NCBI GenBank assembly: GCA_963853835.1
Contig: OY970830.1
Location: forward strand, 37,595,966-37,659,965
DNA length: 64,000 bases
Reading direction: 5' to 3'
From: Calendula officinalis
Lineage: Eukaryota; Streptophyta; Magnoliopsida; Asterales; Asteraceae
This document shows positions 1-11,439 of this stretch, piece after piece (the first letter of the stretch is position 1; each line of letters begins with the position of its first letter). The notes below the pieces were generated by a model. The model searched no databases. It worked only from the letters and a program-made list of their open reading frames with translations, and was not told the origin of the DNA. A program made the translations under genes and the position numbers.

Positions 1-180
1 AATATCTTTTATGCCCATGCATTTTAATTCATCAAAATCCTTCATTTTCAATTATGACAAGGGTAAAATCAGTATTACATAAAAGTATTAATTATTCACA
101 AATGGCATTTTACTCTAAATAAGTAAAAGTCGGTTTATTAAATGTTCGTTATTATATGCTCATGTGCAAAACCCTTTAAT
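1..180. repeat. Dispersed repeat, copy 1 (second copy near 59790-59965)
   Basis: The first ~170 bases share long imperfect blocks, in the same order, with about 59790-59965: an AATTCATTAAAAT-like start, then AAGGGTAAAATCAGT, then TTTATTAAATGT(A/T)CGTTATTATATGC. No open frame is shared. It is a diverged dispersed repeat of unknown class, cut by the window edge. Confidence 0.6.
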
Positions 181-771
181 TATTTGGAAGAACGTAAAAT
201 ATTGATAGTCAGTAGTTCTAACTCGTATTTCATTCACTCGTTATAACATGTTATTAAACAGCGGAACTCGAATCTATGATCATAGACTAAAGGAAACACT
301 TTTCAAAATTTTATATCGTTATGTTATAAGCCTTTCGGTCATCATGGATGCATTTGTAGTTTACTTTTTATTTGTAACCACGAGAACTTTTAAATACAAC
401 AATGTCTTGTGTAATTAACAATTTGAGCAAACTGACAAACACTTTAACTAACCGTAGTAACAATTAGGTTACCATCTGGCCAGGGTTTGGTTTACATAAT
501 AAGATAGAAAAGCAGTTAGTTAGTTATCAGTCTATTTTAATATTAAACAAAAGTATTTATTTGACAAGTAATTCGATGACGTATATTCTATTTTAACTCT
601 CATTTAATTGCTACAAGTAACAGCATACTATAATGCTGATGTAGCTTTACTTGGAAGAGAAGATTCTGTTATTCATAAATTTACTCTTACTTAAATTGTT
701 TTTTTCGTTTGAATATACGACCATCACAATCACATATGTTGTAATCGCAACATTATTCTAGCCAAGGTTCT
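181..771. other. Non-coding AT-rich stretch
   Basis: No open frame of interest, no RNA-like motif and no terminal repeats were seen. Confidence 0.5.
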
Positions 772-1175
772 AAAAAACGCCCCATGGCGTCACCAAGGTG
801 TGAGGCGCGGCATCGACATTACGAAACAGACCATGGCGGCTAGGCTAGGCGTGACGTGAGATAAGGCGTGATAAGGCGCGCCTTATGACGAGTTTTTTTT
901 GTATAGCGGCTGAGAAAATTGATTTTTTTTTTTAAAAAAATTATTACATATTTAATTATAAATTTAGATGTGACATTTTTTGTAAGCTTTATATATGAAT
1001 TGTTATATAAATCAATATATCTATAATTTTTATTTAATTTGATATATGTATATATATAAATTATATAAAAAAATTTGGCGCCTTAAGTCACGTCTTGAAA
1101 AACGCCATGACCCGCCATGGCTCGCCTTGGCTGAGGCTTGATGGTGCCGTCACGCCACGCCTTACGCTTTCTACT
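772..1175. mobile_element. MITE-like element with GC-rich inverted ends
   Basis: About 400 bp with GC-rich ends and an AT-rich core in otherwise AT-rich DNA. The left arm (TTCTAAAAAACGCC, then repeated AAGGCGTGA/GGCGCG words) and the right arm (GGCGCCTTAAG, GAAAAACGCCATG, CACGCCTTACGC) are rough inverted copies. CTAGC flanks both sides (about 769 and 1176), but I could not fix a full-length duplication. A non-autonomous DNA transposon, possibly hAT, is likely; the exact ends are uncertain. Confidence 0.5.
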
Positions 1176-1382
1176 AGCTTATCATACGAAATATGTACCA
1201 TGATTCTATAATTATTTAATTTCTTTGGATTGAGTGAACAACGTTTTTAGCACCTTGGTACATGAATACATTATATTACAGCCCATATACACTTCGACAG
1301 GGGGGAATATTAGAGTACATAACTAAACAAAGTAAATACATTTTCTAGAAGAAAAAAACGTAAATTTAGAAACAAAAAATGG

Positions 1383-1385
<3 letters not shown>

Positions 1386-1449
<64 letters not shown>
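1386..1449. repeat. (TA)n microsatellite
   Basis: Uninterrupted AT/TA dinucleotide array of about 64 bp. Confidence 0.97.
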
Positions 1450-1452
<3 letters not shown>

Positions 1453-3219
1453 AATTATTTTGATAAATTCACCTTGTGAGTATGTGTTATTGAGAATTTG
1501 AATCAAGTACAAATACAAGAATACACCATAACTTTAGGCATTATACAAGGTAAGCTATAACTAATCAAATAAATTATTTAAGAAGATAATCTAGACACTC
1601 TAGGTTGCTTTTTAACACTCCAAAAGAACTTTGTGTTGTAGGTGATGGAAGATGTGTATCTTCCCCTATATATGCACCTACACATGATGAATGTATGCCA
1701 CCTCACCCGTTTCAAGCCTTTTGATTGGATGATAATGCCACGTGTAATTCTGTGGTTGGCCAACGATTTGCATGCAATTCATCCGTAGACTAACATCATT
1801 GGTGCAGTTATTTCTATGCTATAATTCCGGTAACGAGATCTTCACAACACAGCCTGTCAAATCGTTGACATTTAAATTAGCATTAATATTGATTTTAGAA
1901 AAAGGCGATGATCCTTTCTTCCCAAAAACTGTTTTCTAAAATCATTCAGCTCCTAATTAATTGCATTAATTCCTTCAACCAACCCATTATGTACTACTTA
2001 AAATAATCTATCGGATTGTGTTAATTTCCACCCAGAAGATCATGGAATAAACATGGTTGATCAAACTTCAGAAATCAATCTCACATAGATTCGATTCTAT
2101 TCATGTTCATGGTCACCAAACAAACCAGAAACCAAAAATCAAGAAATCAAACGTCAGAGTTTTAGTTTTCGAGATTGAGGAATCATACCGGAGCTCAATT
2201 ACATGTAGCAGATTCTTTCCGATTAAAATTATGGCTCGATTACGTAACGATCAGTATGTATAGAAGGTGTTCGTAAAATTGTCTCAATGGATGACATGTT
2301 TCTTCTCAGCTTAGCGTGTGCAGAAATGGTTGAAAATTTAAAAGTTTTATCAAAATCGATATTCTGATTGAGCAAACGTGTGAAGCTTTTTGATGCCATT
2401 AGTAGCGCCATAACTGACTTGAAGATACAAAAGCTCATCTTTGATTATTGTAAACCCTTTTTTAAAGAAAATTGATAAAATTAGATTTTATTAGTCTTAA
2501 ATCAGTTGAGATCCGCCCACAAGGATCTGAATTTTTGAGATTTCTAGGAAAATTGCTTTCTTGAAGAAAATTATTTGGGGATAAATTCATTAAATGGCGT
2601 TACATGGAAGGGAGTTTAAATGGGGTGTAAATTTTTGGTAAGTGGGAAAAGGGTATAATTGTCTTACTATTAAAAATTGCTCTGTATTACTAATATATGC
2701 TCTGTACGAATCAACCCCCTTTAGAAAACGTTATGTACCCCCAAAATAACATAGCAATTACGGATGGATAATTATGGCATATATTTAAATCCGGTTTTTA
2801 ATCAATCTTTCAAATAAAACTCAACTAACATTCCACGAAATTCAGACGATTTACATAATATATTCCTTACCAATACCGGAAGTTAAATCATCAATGACCA
2901 TCCACCCCTATAAAAACCATGCTAACATATTGAACACCTTTACCTGCATCAAAGACCTTCATTAGTAGAAGGTAAATTTCTCTTTGCTTTTTACTGTTTT
3001 TCGCAAAAATTCTCTATATTGCAGACCCTAAAACTGCATCCGTAACCAAATATTAGCAGATTTGTTTTAAAAAACAATTGATTAGAATAACCGATCTTTA
3101 ATCCAATATCTTTAACGTTGCAGGAATAGTCTTTTGCAGCTCAAAAACCAACTCTGCAATTTTAAGGTATTCAAAAAACCCTAAATTATATGTTCATTAA
3201 CATATTCTCTTCCAAAAAA
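1450..3219. other. Gene-less stretch, possible intron of the SCO2-like gene
   Basis: AT-rich sequence with only short frames. The minus-strand frame at 2229-2438 (69 codons) has no recognisable motif. If the SCO2-like first exon at 4413-4811 belongs to an intact gene, this stretch would lie in its first intron. I searched by eye for the cysteine-rich second exon on the minus strand and did not find it. Confidence 0.4.
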
Positions 3220-3820
3220 CTGTATTTTTTTTTTTGAAAGCTTTTTTTTTTGCATTTTAATACTGTTTATTTACATCAATATATATTAACCGTAGAATTG
3301 AAATTATTTACATCAATAATCTTTTTTGTATTCTAATACCGCGTATATTTTAAATCACAGTATTACAAAACAAAAAAAATTAAATAAAATACAGTTTAAT
3401 TAATTAAAATTAAACTGATCTAATACTGCATATATTTAAAACAGTTTTACAAATAAAAATCTTTAATAACCCTAAAATATCTTAAAAGTATTAAAAAACA
3501 GTTTTATTAAATTGCATTATTAAAGAAACAGTATTAAAAGGAAAATAAAATATAAAAAATAAAAAATAATACAACTTAAAAATACAGTCTTATTAATTAA
3601 AACTGTATTTTTTGAATTTTTTTTAAGTATTTTAATACTGTTTATTTACATAAAAATAAAAATATTTTAAATCACAGTATTAAAAAACAAAAAAAATTAA
3701 ATAAATACAATTTAATTAATTAAAATTAAACTGATTTAATAAACATAGATTTATTTAAAACAGTTTTACTTTTAAAGTCTTTAATAACCCTAACATTTCT
3801 TCAAATTTTTTTACTATTTT
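3220..3820. repeat. Two-copy imperfect tandem repeat, period about 318 bp
   Basis: Blocks recur in the same order about 318 bp apart. A T-run then TTTTAATACTGTTTATTTACAT occurs near 3250 and 3630. A TTTAATTAATTAAAATTAAACTGAT block occurs near 3396 and 3710. CTTTAATAACCCTAA occurs near 3461 and 3778. It is non-coding and very AT-rich. Confidence 0.7.
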
Positions 3821-4017
3821 AATACTCTTTTAACTGTTTCTTTTAAATATATTTATTATCTGCTCTGATTTTAAATCACAATTTGACTTTAAAAGTCAAT
3901 CAGTTTATTTATACCTAATACAGTTTGACTTTTGAAGTCAAACTGTGCAAGCATTGTCTGTGATTTAATTCATTAACATATTATCTTTTAAAACATTTAT
4001 TCTGAAGTCAAACTGTT

Positions 4018-4160
4018 TGACTGCATATAGTTTAAACTGTATGACTATATGCAGTCAAACAGGTTGACTTTAAACGGTCCTGAAAGCTAGGTTTTGACTT
4101 CTTTTATTAAAATTTAAATGTATGACTATATGCAGTTAAACAGGTTGACTTTAAATGTGT
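4018..4160. repeat. Small palindrome plus direct repeat
   Basis: TGACTGCATATAG near 4019 pairs with CTATATGCAGTCA near 4044, giving a hairpin with a short AT-rich loop. The right arm with its downstream sequence (ACTATATGCAGT, AAACAGGTTGACTTTAAA) recurs about 80 bp later, at about 4120-4158. Confidence 0.7.
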
Positions 4161-4412
4161 CTATATGATGACAGGGAGATATGAATCAACGAATTGCCAT
4201 GAAGTTTAATGTCATACGTGATTTCTGGTTGAAAATCAAGATATTTTACATCACCAATCAAACTGTAATTATCTATGTAGGATACTAATGAAAGGTTTCT
4301 GCTCACTAAGACATAAAATGAAAGATTTCTTATCCTAATCGTGTATCATGAAATCAAAAAACCAAATCACCATGAACTGAAGCTTAATTATTAAGATTGA
4401 TACAAAACAAAC

Positions 4413-4811
4413 CTCAATTAAAGGATCGCATCGTAACCTCCGGTCGATAACATCAGGAGATACCGGTGACGTATCTAGATACGTCATCGGAAGCGGCAGA
4501 GGATCATCGTCATCAGTCAAGTAACTCTCGCGGTCACGTGACCATCTCTCATTCGCATTGACCTTAGTACTACTGGTGATATTATCGTTACCTAGATTAC
4601 GTGGACGCTTCTTTTCCACAGCCGTCGGAGTACCGACGAATTCGTTGCTGTTGAGTTTCCCGGAGGAGGAGGAATCGGCTACGGCCGATAAATTGAACGG
4701 CCAGATGATGTTATCAGAGGCAGCTCGCGGGCGGAGAAGGGTGGCCGGAGGTGTTAGGTAGGGGGTAGTTGGGGGTTTGGTGAAGATAGAATTAGGGTTT
4801 ATCGGCAACAT
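4413..4811 (-). CDS. SCO2-like (DnaJ zinc-finger type) plastid protein, exon 1 only
   Basis: A minus-strand ATG at 4811 opens 133 codons, ending exactly at a GT donor (GAG|GTTTGT, donor at 4411-4412). The first ~45 residues are rich in Ser, Pro, Thr and Arg without acidic residues, as in a chloroplast transit peptide. The conserved part reads RWSRDRESYLTD, then PLPLPMTYLDTSPVSPD, then IDRRLRCDP. From memory this matches the N-terminal half of plant SCO2 (SNOWY COTYLEDON 2) proteins, which act in chloroplast biogenesis in cotyledons. The family continues with a cysteine-rich DnaJ-type zinc finger carrying C-x-x-C motifs. No such exon is visible on the minus strand down to position 1. Either intron 1 exceeds 4.4 kb and the rest lies outside the window, or this is an orphan exon. 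The exon itself has no stop or frameshift. Confidence 0.6.
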
Positions 4812-5442
4812 TCAATTAGATTATGTGGTGAAAGCAAACTTGTAAAGGAGGGATTGTGTTGTGTGATTTGGTAGGACGGCGGAGCAATGGGCAAAGAGAG
4901 GTGGATATGAGTGGTGGTAATGGTGTCGATGGTGAAGTACCCGGATTGTGAAATGAAGCGGGTTGAAAATGGGGGAAAATCACAAATGATCCGAAATGGA
5001 ATTAGAGCATCGAGGTTGACTCATGGGAATAGATCAACATAAATAAAATAAAAGAAAATATATTTATATGGTTTTTAGAAAGAGAAATGATATTTAGTCC
5101 TATCATTTTGTCCTACTTATAGTCCTATCTATTTGATGTTTGATGGGATAACATGTGTACTCTACTAATCCTTTCTCTTAATATTGTCCCTTGATTTTGA
5201 CACATGTTTTCATCTAAAGAGAATGATATTTAGTCCTACCATATGTCGTTTACAAAGAATTCTTATTTCGTCTATAAATTTTATGTAAGATCTGTTAATG
5301 TATCAAATTTTGTACAAACTCATCATTACAACTATCGATTATTATGTCATTTTTAAAATTGTTAATATTTGTTGATATTTTTCTATAATATAAATTTTGA
5401 AAGGCTATGAAGCTAGTTTATATATATCTATAGTGTTTGAGT
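4812..5442. promoter_or_regulatory. Probable 5' leader and promoter of the SCO2-like exon, then AT-rich spacer
   Basis: The ~180 bp upstream of the ATG (minus direction) is moderately GC-richer than its surroundings, as expected of a leader. No TATA box could be assigned with confidence. 5080-5440 is AT-rich and shows nothing recognisable. Confidence 0.3.
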
Positions 5443-5742
5443 AAGGGTGAGTGCGGTGCATAAACCAAACTGAACTGAACTGAAATCGATATAACCGAAA
5501 GTGGAAATGATGAATTTTCAAAATCAAAACTGAACCGATTAAATGTTTTCATTTTTTGTTTCGGTTCGGTTTCGGTCCGGTTTTCTTAGCCCAAATGCTC
5601 TTCCTTTTCAGAAAACCGAGCCGAAGCAAAACCGAACATGATGAATTTTCAAAACCGAAACCGAACCGATTGTATATTTTCGGTTTGGTTTCAGTCATTT
5701 TTCGGTTCAGTTCGATTTTTTCGGCTCAAATGCTCACCCCTA
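5443..5742. mobile_element. MITE rich in CGGTTCGGT/ACCGAACCG words
   Basis: About 300 bp with imperfect inverted ends: AGGGTGAGTGCGGTGCAT on the left, and a right end that reads AGGGGTGAGCATTTGAGC in reverse complement. The inside is a palindrome-prone series of ACCGAA/TTCGGT words. TATAGTGTTTGAGTA precedes it and TATAGTGTCGAGTA follows it. That looks like a target duplication but is longer than the 8 bp usual for hAT, so the class is unsure. Confidence 0.6.
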
Positions 5743-6489
5743 TTATAGTGTCGAGTATTGGAAAACATCAACCGATTTCATTTTCACTGATATCAATTCA
5801 TTAACAAGAAATTAAAAACAGATTTATAATTAAAAATAAAATTAAGAGTTAATTGTGAGAATGGTATATGTGGTTTAGTCAAATTGTATGTTTAGTTACC
5901 GTGGTTCATTAAGTATAGATGTGGTACCTATAGTTTGCATTTTTATATAGTTATGGTCCCTCAGTCCTAACAGTGTTAACTCAACTCCATTAGTTAGCTG
6001 AGGATATCTTAGTAATCTTCTTTTTTAATTAGGGGTACTTTCGTACAACACAACTTGCTTCTTCACCCATTTCACACCAAAACACCCATTTTACAACAAC
6101 CACAAGTGCATCTAACACCCATTTCACAGCAAATCGATTTGCATCTCCGGTCAAAACACACACATATCTTCAACAACCATCATACATCTCTGGTCCTCAT
6201 CCTCTTCAAAATCACCTTATTCAACACCAATATGGTATCATCTTCACCGTTTCTCTCTCCTCAAACTCAGTCAAGCAGATCGATCAATATATCATCATAC
6301 CACTGAAAACCCTAACTTTGGTATGAAATTCAGTTCCTAGTTTACAATTCGAACCTTTTTCTGGTCAATTTCGAAGTTTAGCTTAAACTTCGACACACCC
6401 CTTCTGTATGTATACAGCCCCACTTCCTGACCGGTTTTCATCTCCACCTCCAATGGGACCGAAAGGTAAAATCCAATGATTTCATCACT
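5743..6489. other. No gene recognised
   Basis: Contains a plus frame at 6055-6306 rich in His, Pro and Thr with no family motif, which I do not accept as a gene. 5850-6030 has the look of a worn retroelement untranslated region, but no ends were found. Confidence 0.4.
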
Positions 6490-6681
6490 ATATCATCGGG
6501 TAATTAAACCCCTGCCAATTGTTTGTATCTTCTGAGTTTATCTGCTTAATTTGTTTCTGACGAACACATCAACTGAAATCTCTTTCTTTCCGATTCTCAA
6601 ACCACTTGTTTAATGCTTCATTTGTTTCGTCTGATCTTGTTGTAATTAACTGTATTCGTGATTCATTTAACGAATGTATAT
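6490..6681 (+). repeat. Inverted duplicate, arm 1 (arm 2 at 12532-12728)
   Basis: The block from the GGGTAATTAAACCCC region through ATTCATTTAACGAATGTATAT is found again in reverse complement at 12532-12728 at about 90% identity by eye. Arm 2 lies just past the 3' end of the beta-tubulin pseudogene, so this may be tubulin 3' flanking sequence copied elsewhere. Similarity stops exactly where TGTGACAACCC begins at 6682, which marks an LTR insertion. Confidence 0.75.
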
Positions 6682-8390
6682 TGTGACAACCCTCGAAAAC
6701 AGATAGTAACCCGTTACCGTTTATAGTCGAGCACTTTTGTAAAACATCACGTCTTTCAATTAAAGCATTATTTATCATTTTAAGTCTAGCAAAAATTTGT
6801 ATCATGTGTCAATAACAGTTTTTGAGTACTTTATGTGGGTGAAAACTGTTTATCGTGCCGGTGACGCAACGTAAAATAAACTCGGATCGAATGAAAAATA
6901 TAAATATAAATATTATACTATTATGATAAAAAATATCCCAACCGAAGCAACTGATACGAAAAATAGTGAACAAGACATATAAGTGTCACAAACAAAGAAA
7001 CTATCAATTTAATAGTTATATAACATAAATATTTCACAGTGAACAAGACACATAGGTGTCACAAACAAAGAAACTATCAATTTAATAGTTAATATATAAC
7101 ATAAATATTTCACGAAACAAAATACTCAGCCAAGATGGAATTTTTTTCGCTAATAATTAACCCTCGTTGATTATCGAATAAAGCCCGAATTAAAATAATA
7201 TATTGTTTCGTAAACAGATACTACAAGATTACACCCAATATCCAAATAAAAACTAAAAGTCTAGAACCTATCATTTCAAATTGAAGAGTCGAACTCTGAC
7301 CGCTCTTTCCTCTCCTTGACTGCCTAACCAACACCCCTAAATGATTTTTCTTATTTTTCCTTCTTTCTTGCAAAAAATAATACCCAAAATCACTGAAACG
7401 AAATATTTCCCCCTCCATCTTGACTAAGTGGTCAAAGCAAAGACCATGCGTGTTGTACTTTTTTGATGTTACTTACACGTAAAAACACACACCCATCATG
7501 TCCATATCTTTCACCAATTTGGGTAGTTTTCATCTTTCTTTTGCTCATGCTCACTCCCAAGGATGTTCCCATGCCATTTATGATTTAATCAATCTTAAAA
7601 CTTTCATCCATTCACTCTTTCCATCAAAGATCTACAAACACTCCAAGAGATAATAAAAATCCGTCTAGCATGTATTCACTTACCAATCAAACTTCAAATC
7701 TTCATAACTTTCTCATTTTTAGTTCAAATTTGGTGATTCAAGTTGCCAAATTATCATAGTAACTTCCTCTACAACGTCCCACCATCAAAACACCCATATC
7801 ACATCCTGAAGGCTGCTGAAAATCGAAGATAAGGAGCTGTCCACAATTAGTTTCATCATCCTTTAGTTGTAAGTGTTGTATTATTTAGTTATACACATTT
7901 TTTTGATTACATATTTTAATATACTTCCATTTACTTCATCTTAAGAAGTTCCCCAAGAAGATTAATCCCCTTTAGGTACTTTGAAGAAGATGAAAGAACT
8001 CAACCAAGTTAGAAATCACCGAACCAAAAAGCCTTGTGAGAATACACATCTTTGTTATTTAAATCTTTAAATCTATATGTTTTATGCTAGTAAGGTTCAC
8101 TTACAAATTACATGTGCCAAAGTTAAATACTTGGTTAAAACCTTCAAAATCAGAAGAAATAAAAAGGAATTAAAATATAAAAGCCTTATCAACTATAAAT
8201 TATATGTGCCAACGAAATTGTTGTTTGTTAATTGGAAACCATATAGGGTTCTTGATATATTTTCCACCATTCATTTTAGATCAATCAGTCCAAACCAAAT
8301 TCCTTCATTATGCATGAAAAGCTATGCTGGAATTGAGAAAGTTTTTTTGTGTTACAAATAATTAATTCCTTTTTGTTTTTCTCTTTATAT
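6682..8390 (+). mobile_element. Ty3/gypsy-type LTR-derived sequence (start defined, end not)
   Basis: It starts TGTGACAACCCTCG, the same 14 bases that open the long gypsy LTR at 38417. The unoccupied paralogue at 12532 continues past this point, so 6682 is a genuine insertion junction. No matching TGTGACA end or 5-bp duplication was found downstream, so the right limit is only where MED25-like sequence begins. The frame at 8077-8361 has no recognisable motif. Confidence 0.45.
6966..7113. repeat. Two-copy tandem repeat, period 73 bp
   Basis: GTGAACAAGACA starts at 6966 and 7039, followed in both by GTGTCACAAACAAAGAAAC, the TATCAATTTAATAGTT block and CATAAATATTTCAC. Confidence 0.9.
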
Positions 8391-8394
8391 GTGG

Positions 8395-8845
8395 AAATAA
8401 ACAAGTACTCCTAAAGTTGAACCAGGTCTCATAATTTTCAACTCCCATGGACCTAATAGCTGTACGTATATTAGTTTATTTAAAAAATGTTAAAATTTAT
8501 TTGCTACTTGCTATAATTCATCATGCAACTTTTTTAGTACACAGGATTGACTGGACAACAAAAGTTAACGTATTGCTTGAAAGATTATCAGACATGAAGT
8601 TTCCTGGTGGTGGTTTAAAAGATGTTGCCGTCGGAGAAGCTCTTATAAAGGCTCTAAGGGTATAAAATGATTCCGTTTGCTTCTAATTATTAATTTTGTT
8701 GTAAAATATCTCTAATACGCATTAACCATATGTTAAAGGGCCAAAACTCAATAATTTCACAGAGACTGCATTCTGGTTGCTACAAGTGAACCAAATCAAT
8801 ATACTGATGTGGAAACACTTGCCAGACAATTTCCTCACGTATTTA
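8395..8845 (+). pseudogene. MED25-like vWA-domain fragment, plus-strand arm of an inverted repeat
   Basis: Three consecutive exon-like pieces match the von Willebrand A domain of the plant Mediator subunit MED25. At 8405-8458 an STPKVEPG piece leads into LIIFNSHGP (family: V.L.IFNSHG). At 8545-8660 DWTTKVNVLLERL leads into FPGGGLKDVAVGEAL (family: W....D..L..L....F.GGGF...A.AEGL.EAL). At 8761-8838 RDCILVATSEP leads into DVETLARQFPHV (family: RHCIL..ASNP, then DAETVA..F). A GT follows the first two pieces. The start, the rest of the vWA domain and all downstream domains are missing. MED25 is a transcriptional co-regulator in jasmonate and flowering pathways; this fragment cannot supply that function. 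A second, inverted copy lies at 9590-9990. Confidence 0.7.
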
Positions 8846-8974
8846 CAATGATTGTATTATGTTATTCGTTTTTCTAAAATCTAAAAATCACATTTTGTTA
8901 TAGGTTTTCATATTTTTATTGGTTATAACTCCTTTTCACGTGCCGAAACTGAACGGTAAAGTTTCTTGCAAAAC

Positions 8975-9310
8975 CTTTTTTTTTTTAAAATATATATAAT
9001 AATAAAAGAATTTCCTTTATTACACCGGGAAAAAGTAACCCACTGGAAAGCAATCATGTCATAAACGTAGTAGAAACAAAGATTTTAACATTCTTATATC
9101 ACCACATTCGATGAAGAGTTATCAAACTTCTGCTACTCTTCAGTATATATATGAACTTGAAAGTTGTCGTTCAAAAGTAGTCGCAGAAGTTTGATAACTC
9201 TTCATTAAATGTTGAGATATAAAAATGTTAATTTTTTTGTTTTTTACTAGGTTTCTGACAGGTTCACGTTCCAGTGGGTTCCTTTTTCCTAGTCTAATTA
9301 TAGGTAAATT
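8975..9310. repeat. Central palindromic spacer of the MED25-like inverted repeat
   Basis: GAAGAGTTATCAAACTTCTG (about 9113-9132) pairs with the AGAAGTTTGATAACTCTTC arm (about 9186-9204). Further out, the GGAAAAAGTAACCCACTGGAA block pairs with TTCCAGTGGGTTCCTTTTTCC. The hairpin is continuous with the two MED25-like arms outside it. Confidence 0.85.
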
Positions 9311-9314
9311 CTTT

Positions 9315-9434
<120 letters not shown>

Positions 9435-9589
9435 AAGGGCTTTGAACGAAATTTTACCAAATAATATATTGCTTTTAGTTTATGCACGTGGAAAGGACTT
9501 ATAACGGATAAAGATATAAAAGCCTACAATAACATGTGATTTTTAGATTTTATTAAAACGAATAGTATAATATAATCGTTGTAAATACA

Positions 9590-9995
9590 TGTGGAAATTG
9601 TCTGGCAAGTGTTTCCACATTAGTAGACTGATTTTGTTTACCTGTAGCAACCAGAATGTAGTGTCTTTAAAATTGTTGAGTTTGGGCCCCCTTTAACATC
9701 TGGTTAACGCGTATTAGTAATATTTTACAATAAAATTAATCATAAGAAGCATACGGAATAATTTTATACCCTTAGAGCCTCCACAAGGGCTTCTCCGACG
9801 GCAACATCTTTGAATCTGTCACCAGGAAACTCCATGCCTAATAATTTTTCAAGCAAGACGTCAACTTCTGTTGTCCAGTCATTCTTTTGTACTAAAAAGG
9901 CTGCATGATGGATTATAATAAGTAGCAAATAAATTTAAATATTTTTTAAATAAAAATTGATATACATACGGCTATTAGGTCCGTGGGTGTTGCAA
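9590..9995 (-). pseudogene. MED25-like vWA-domain fragment, minus-strand arm
   Basis: Read on the minus strand, this gives the same three pieces as 8395-8845. The IFNSHG piece is worn (a shifted frame ending LQHPRT near 9980). The middle piece is close to the family and reads DWTTEVDVLLEKL, then DVAVGEALVEALR (about 9770-9885). The last is the CILVAT-type piece with the TGGAAACACTTGCCAGACAA block (about 9590-9660). Identity to the plus arm is roughly 85% by eye, with the same intervening non-coding sequence, so the arms come from one duplication of genomic (intron-containing) DNA. It is not an intact gene. Confidence 0.7.
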
Positions 9996-10209
9996 ATTAT
10001 ACGGTTCAACTTTAAGAGTACTTGTTGATTTCTGCATATAAAGAGAAAAACAAGAAGAATTAATTATAGTATTTGTAGAAATTATAGTTTTATTATTGGA
10101 TAACCAATACTTACCATAGAATTTTTGTGACAAAATAATCTGCATTTTAATTTGGAACAAATGTTAATATAAAACTTTCCACAAATAGATTAATTAATAA
10201 TATGAATTC

Positions 10210-10213
<4 letters not shown>

Positions 10214-10282
<69 letters not shown>
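10214..10282. repeat. (TA)n microsatellite
   Basis: About 69 bp of pure AT dinucleotide repeats. Confidence 0.97.
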
Positions 10283-10286
<4 letters not shown>

Positions 10287-10710
10287 GAGTGTTGTAAAGT
10301 TCGCGCTTCACTGCGAGGGAATATAATTAGCATACCATTCTAACAAATTCTAAGTGAAATGTCAATTATTTGTACTGTAAGATTAAAGAACGAAAATAGT
10401 TTCAGTTTATGATCCCATATTATTTATTATATGGATATGTTAAAACATAAGAATTCATAATTTTTTTATTTTGATATAACTTCTCACGTTCACGTTTTCC
10501 TGTATAGTTTTTCGAATTAATATTTCTCGTTAGATACACATCATAATAGTTTGTATTCGTAATTCACTATTTACCACACTTGATTTAATTAACTTGATCT
10601 TACATAAATTTATTGTACTTTCTTGAAACATGGTTATAGACTTGTAGATTTATAGTTTACTTTTATTTGTAACATATGAAAATATTAATATATAAATTAC
10701 TACGAGTTGT
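10283..10710. other. No gene recognised
   Basis: AT-rich sequence without open frames or terminal repeats. Confidence 0.5.
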
Positions 10711-10718
10711 GTTCTAGG

Positions 10719-11206
10719 CAGTATTGTAAAACTCGGTTTACTCGGCCGAGTACTCGCCGGGTAACCACTACCCAGTATTCTACTGAGTCGGGTTGGTCTC
10801 GACCGGTTAATTACTCAGTCAACGCCAGTCAACATCGGTCAATGGTTGTGAAAACCGATTTAGGCGATCAAAATCAGTCAACAACGGGGATTTAGGCCCA
10901 GTTGGGTTTTAAAATATTAAGTTAATTGTTTTAAAGGGAATGCAATGTTATACCCATAAGGGAATGAAGTTATGTTACTTGCCCATACTACTAATCTTAT
11001 ACATTGGGCATAATTTAACTTCAAATTTATCATTTCATATGTATTAATTTTAAAATTAGGTAAATTAGATGTATATTATAAATTTTTATAACTGTATACA
11101 TAAAATTTCCCGATTCGGGTACTCGCCAAGTACTCACCGAGTAACCGAGTACTCGTTACAAGGTCGTTGAACGAACGGGTGACGAGTAGCGAGTTCTACA
11201 ACATTG
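10719..11206. mobile_element. hAT-type MITE, 488 bp, with perfect 8-bp target duplication
   Basis: The left end CAGTATTGTAAAACTCG and the reverse complement of the right end, CAATGTTGTAGAACTCG, match at 14 of 17 positions. GTTCTAGG lies directly outside both ends (10711-10718 and 11207-11214). An 8-bp duplication with termini starting CA is the hAT superfamily signature. Both subterminal regions carry repeated GAGTACTCG/CGAGTACTC words, while the centre is AT-rich and non-coding. There is no transposase frame, so the element is non-autonomous. The plus frame at 10707-10895 is simply the GC-richer subterminal region. Confidence 0.93.
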
Positions 11207-11319
11207 GTTCTAGGTAGTACAGGGGTTTTGTATAGTCCCAACTCCCAAGGATCAAATCCTAGTCATTGGATCAAAATGGTAAACATCAAATCACAGTGTT
11301 TCAAACACATGGGTTTCAA

Positions 11320-11435
11320 GTCACGACCACCGCCGCCGGTCACCACCGCCGGCCGCCACCTCCGGCTGCCAGCCGCCGCCGCCGGTGCTGGTGGCTGACA
11401 GTGAAGGTGTTGGTGGTAATGGGGGTGGTGGTGGT
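11320..11435. repeat. Short CCGCCG/GGTGGT-rich segment
   Basis: CCACCGCCGCCGG-type words followed by GGTGGTGGTGG words. All frames across it are low complexity, and I do not call a gene. Confidence 0.7.
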
Positions 11436-11439
11436 ATTG

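Noticed and set aside
2229..2438. Minus-strand 69-codon frame
   Set aside because: No recognisable motif, no splice sites matching a neighbour, and AT-rich surroundings.
4558..4761. Plus-strand frame opposite the SCO2-like exon
   Set aside because: It is the antisense shadow of a conserved coding exon.
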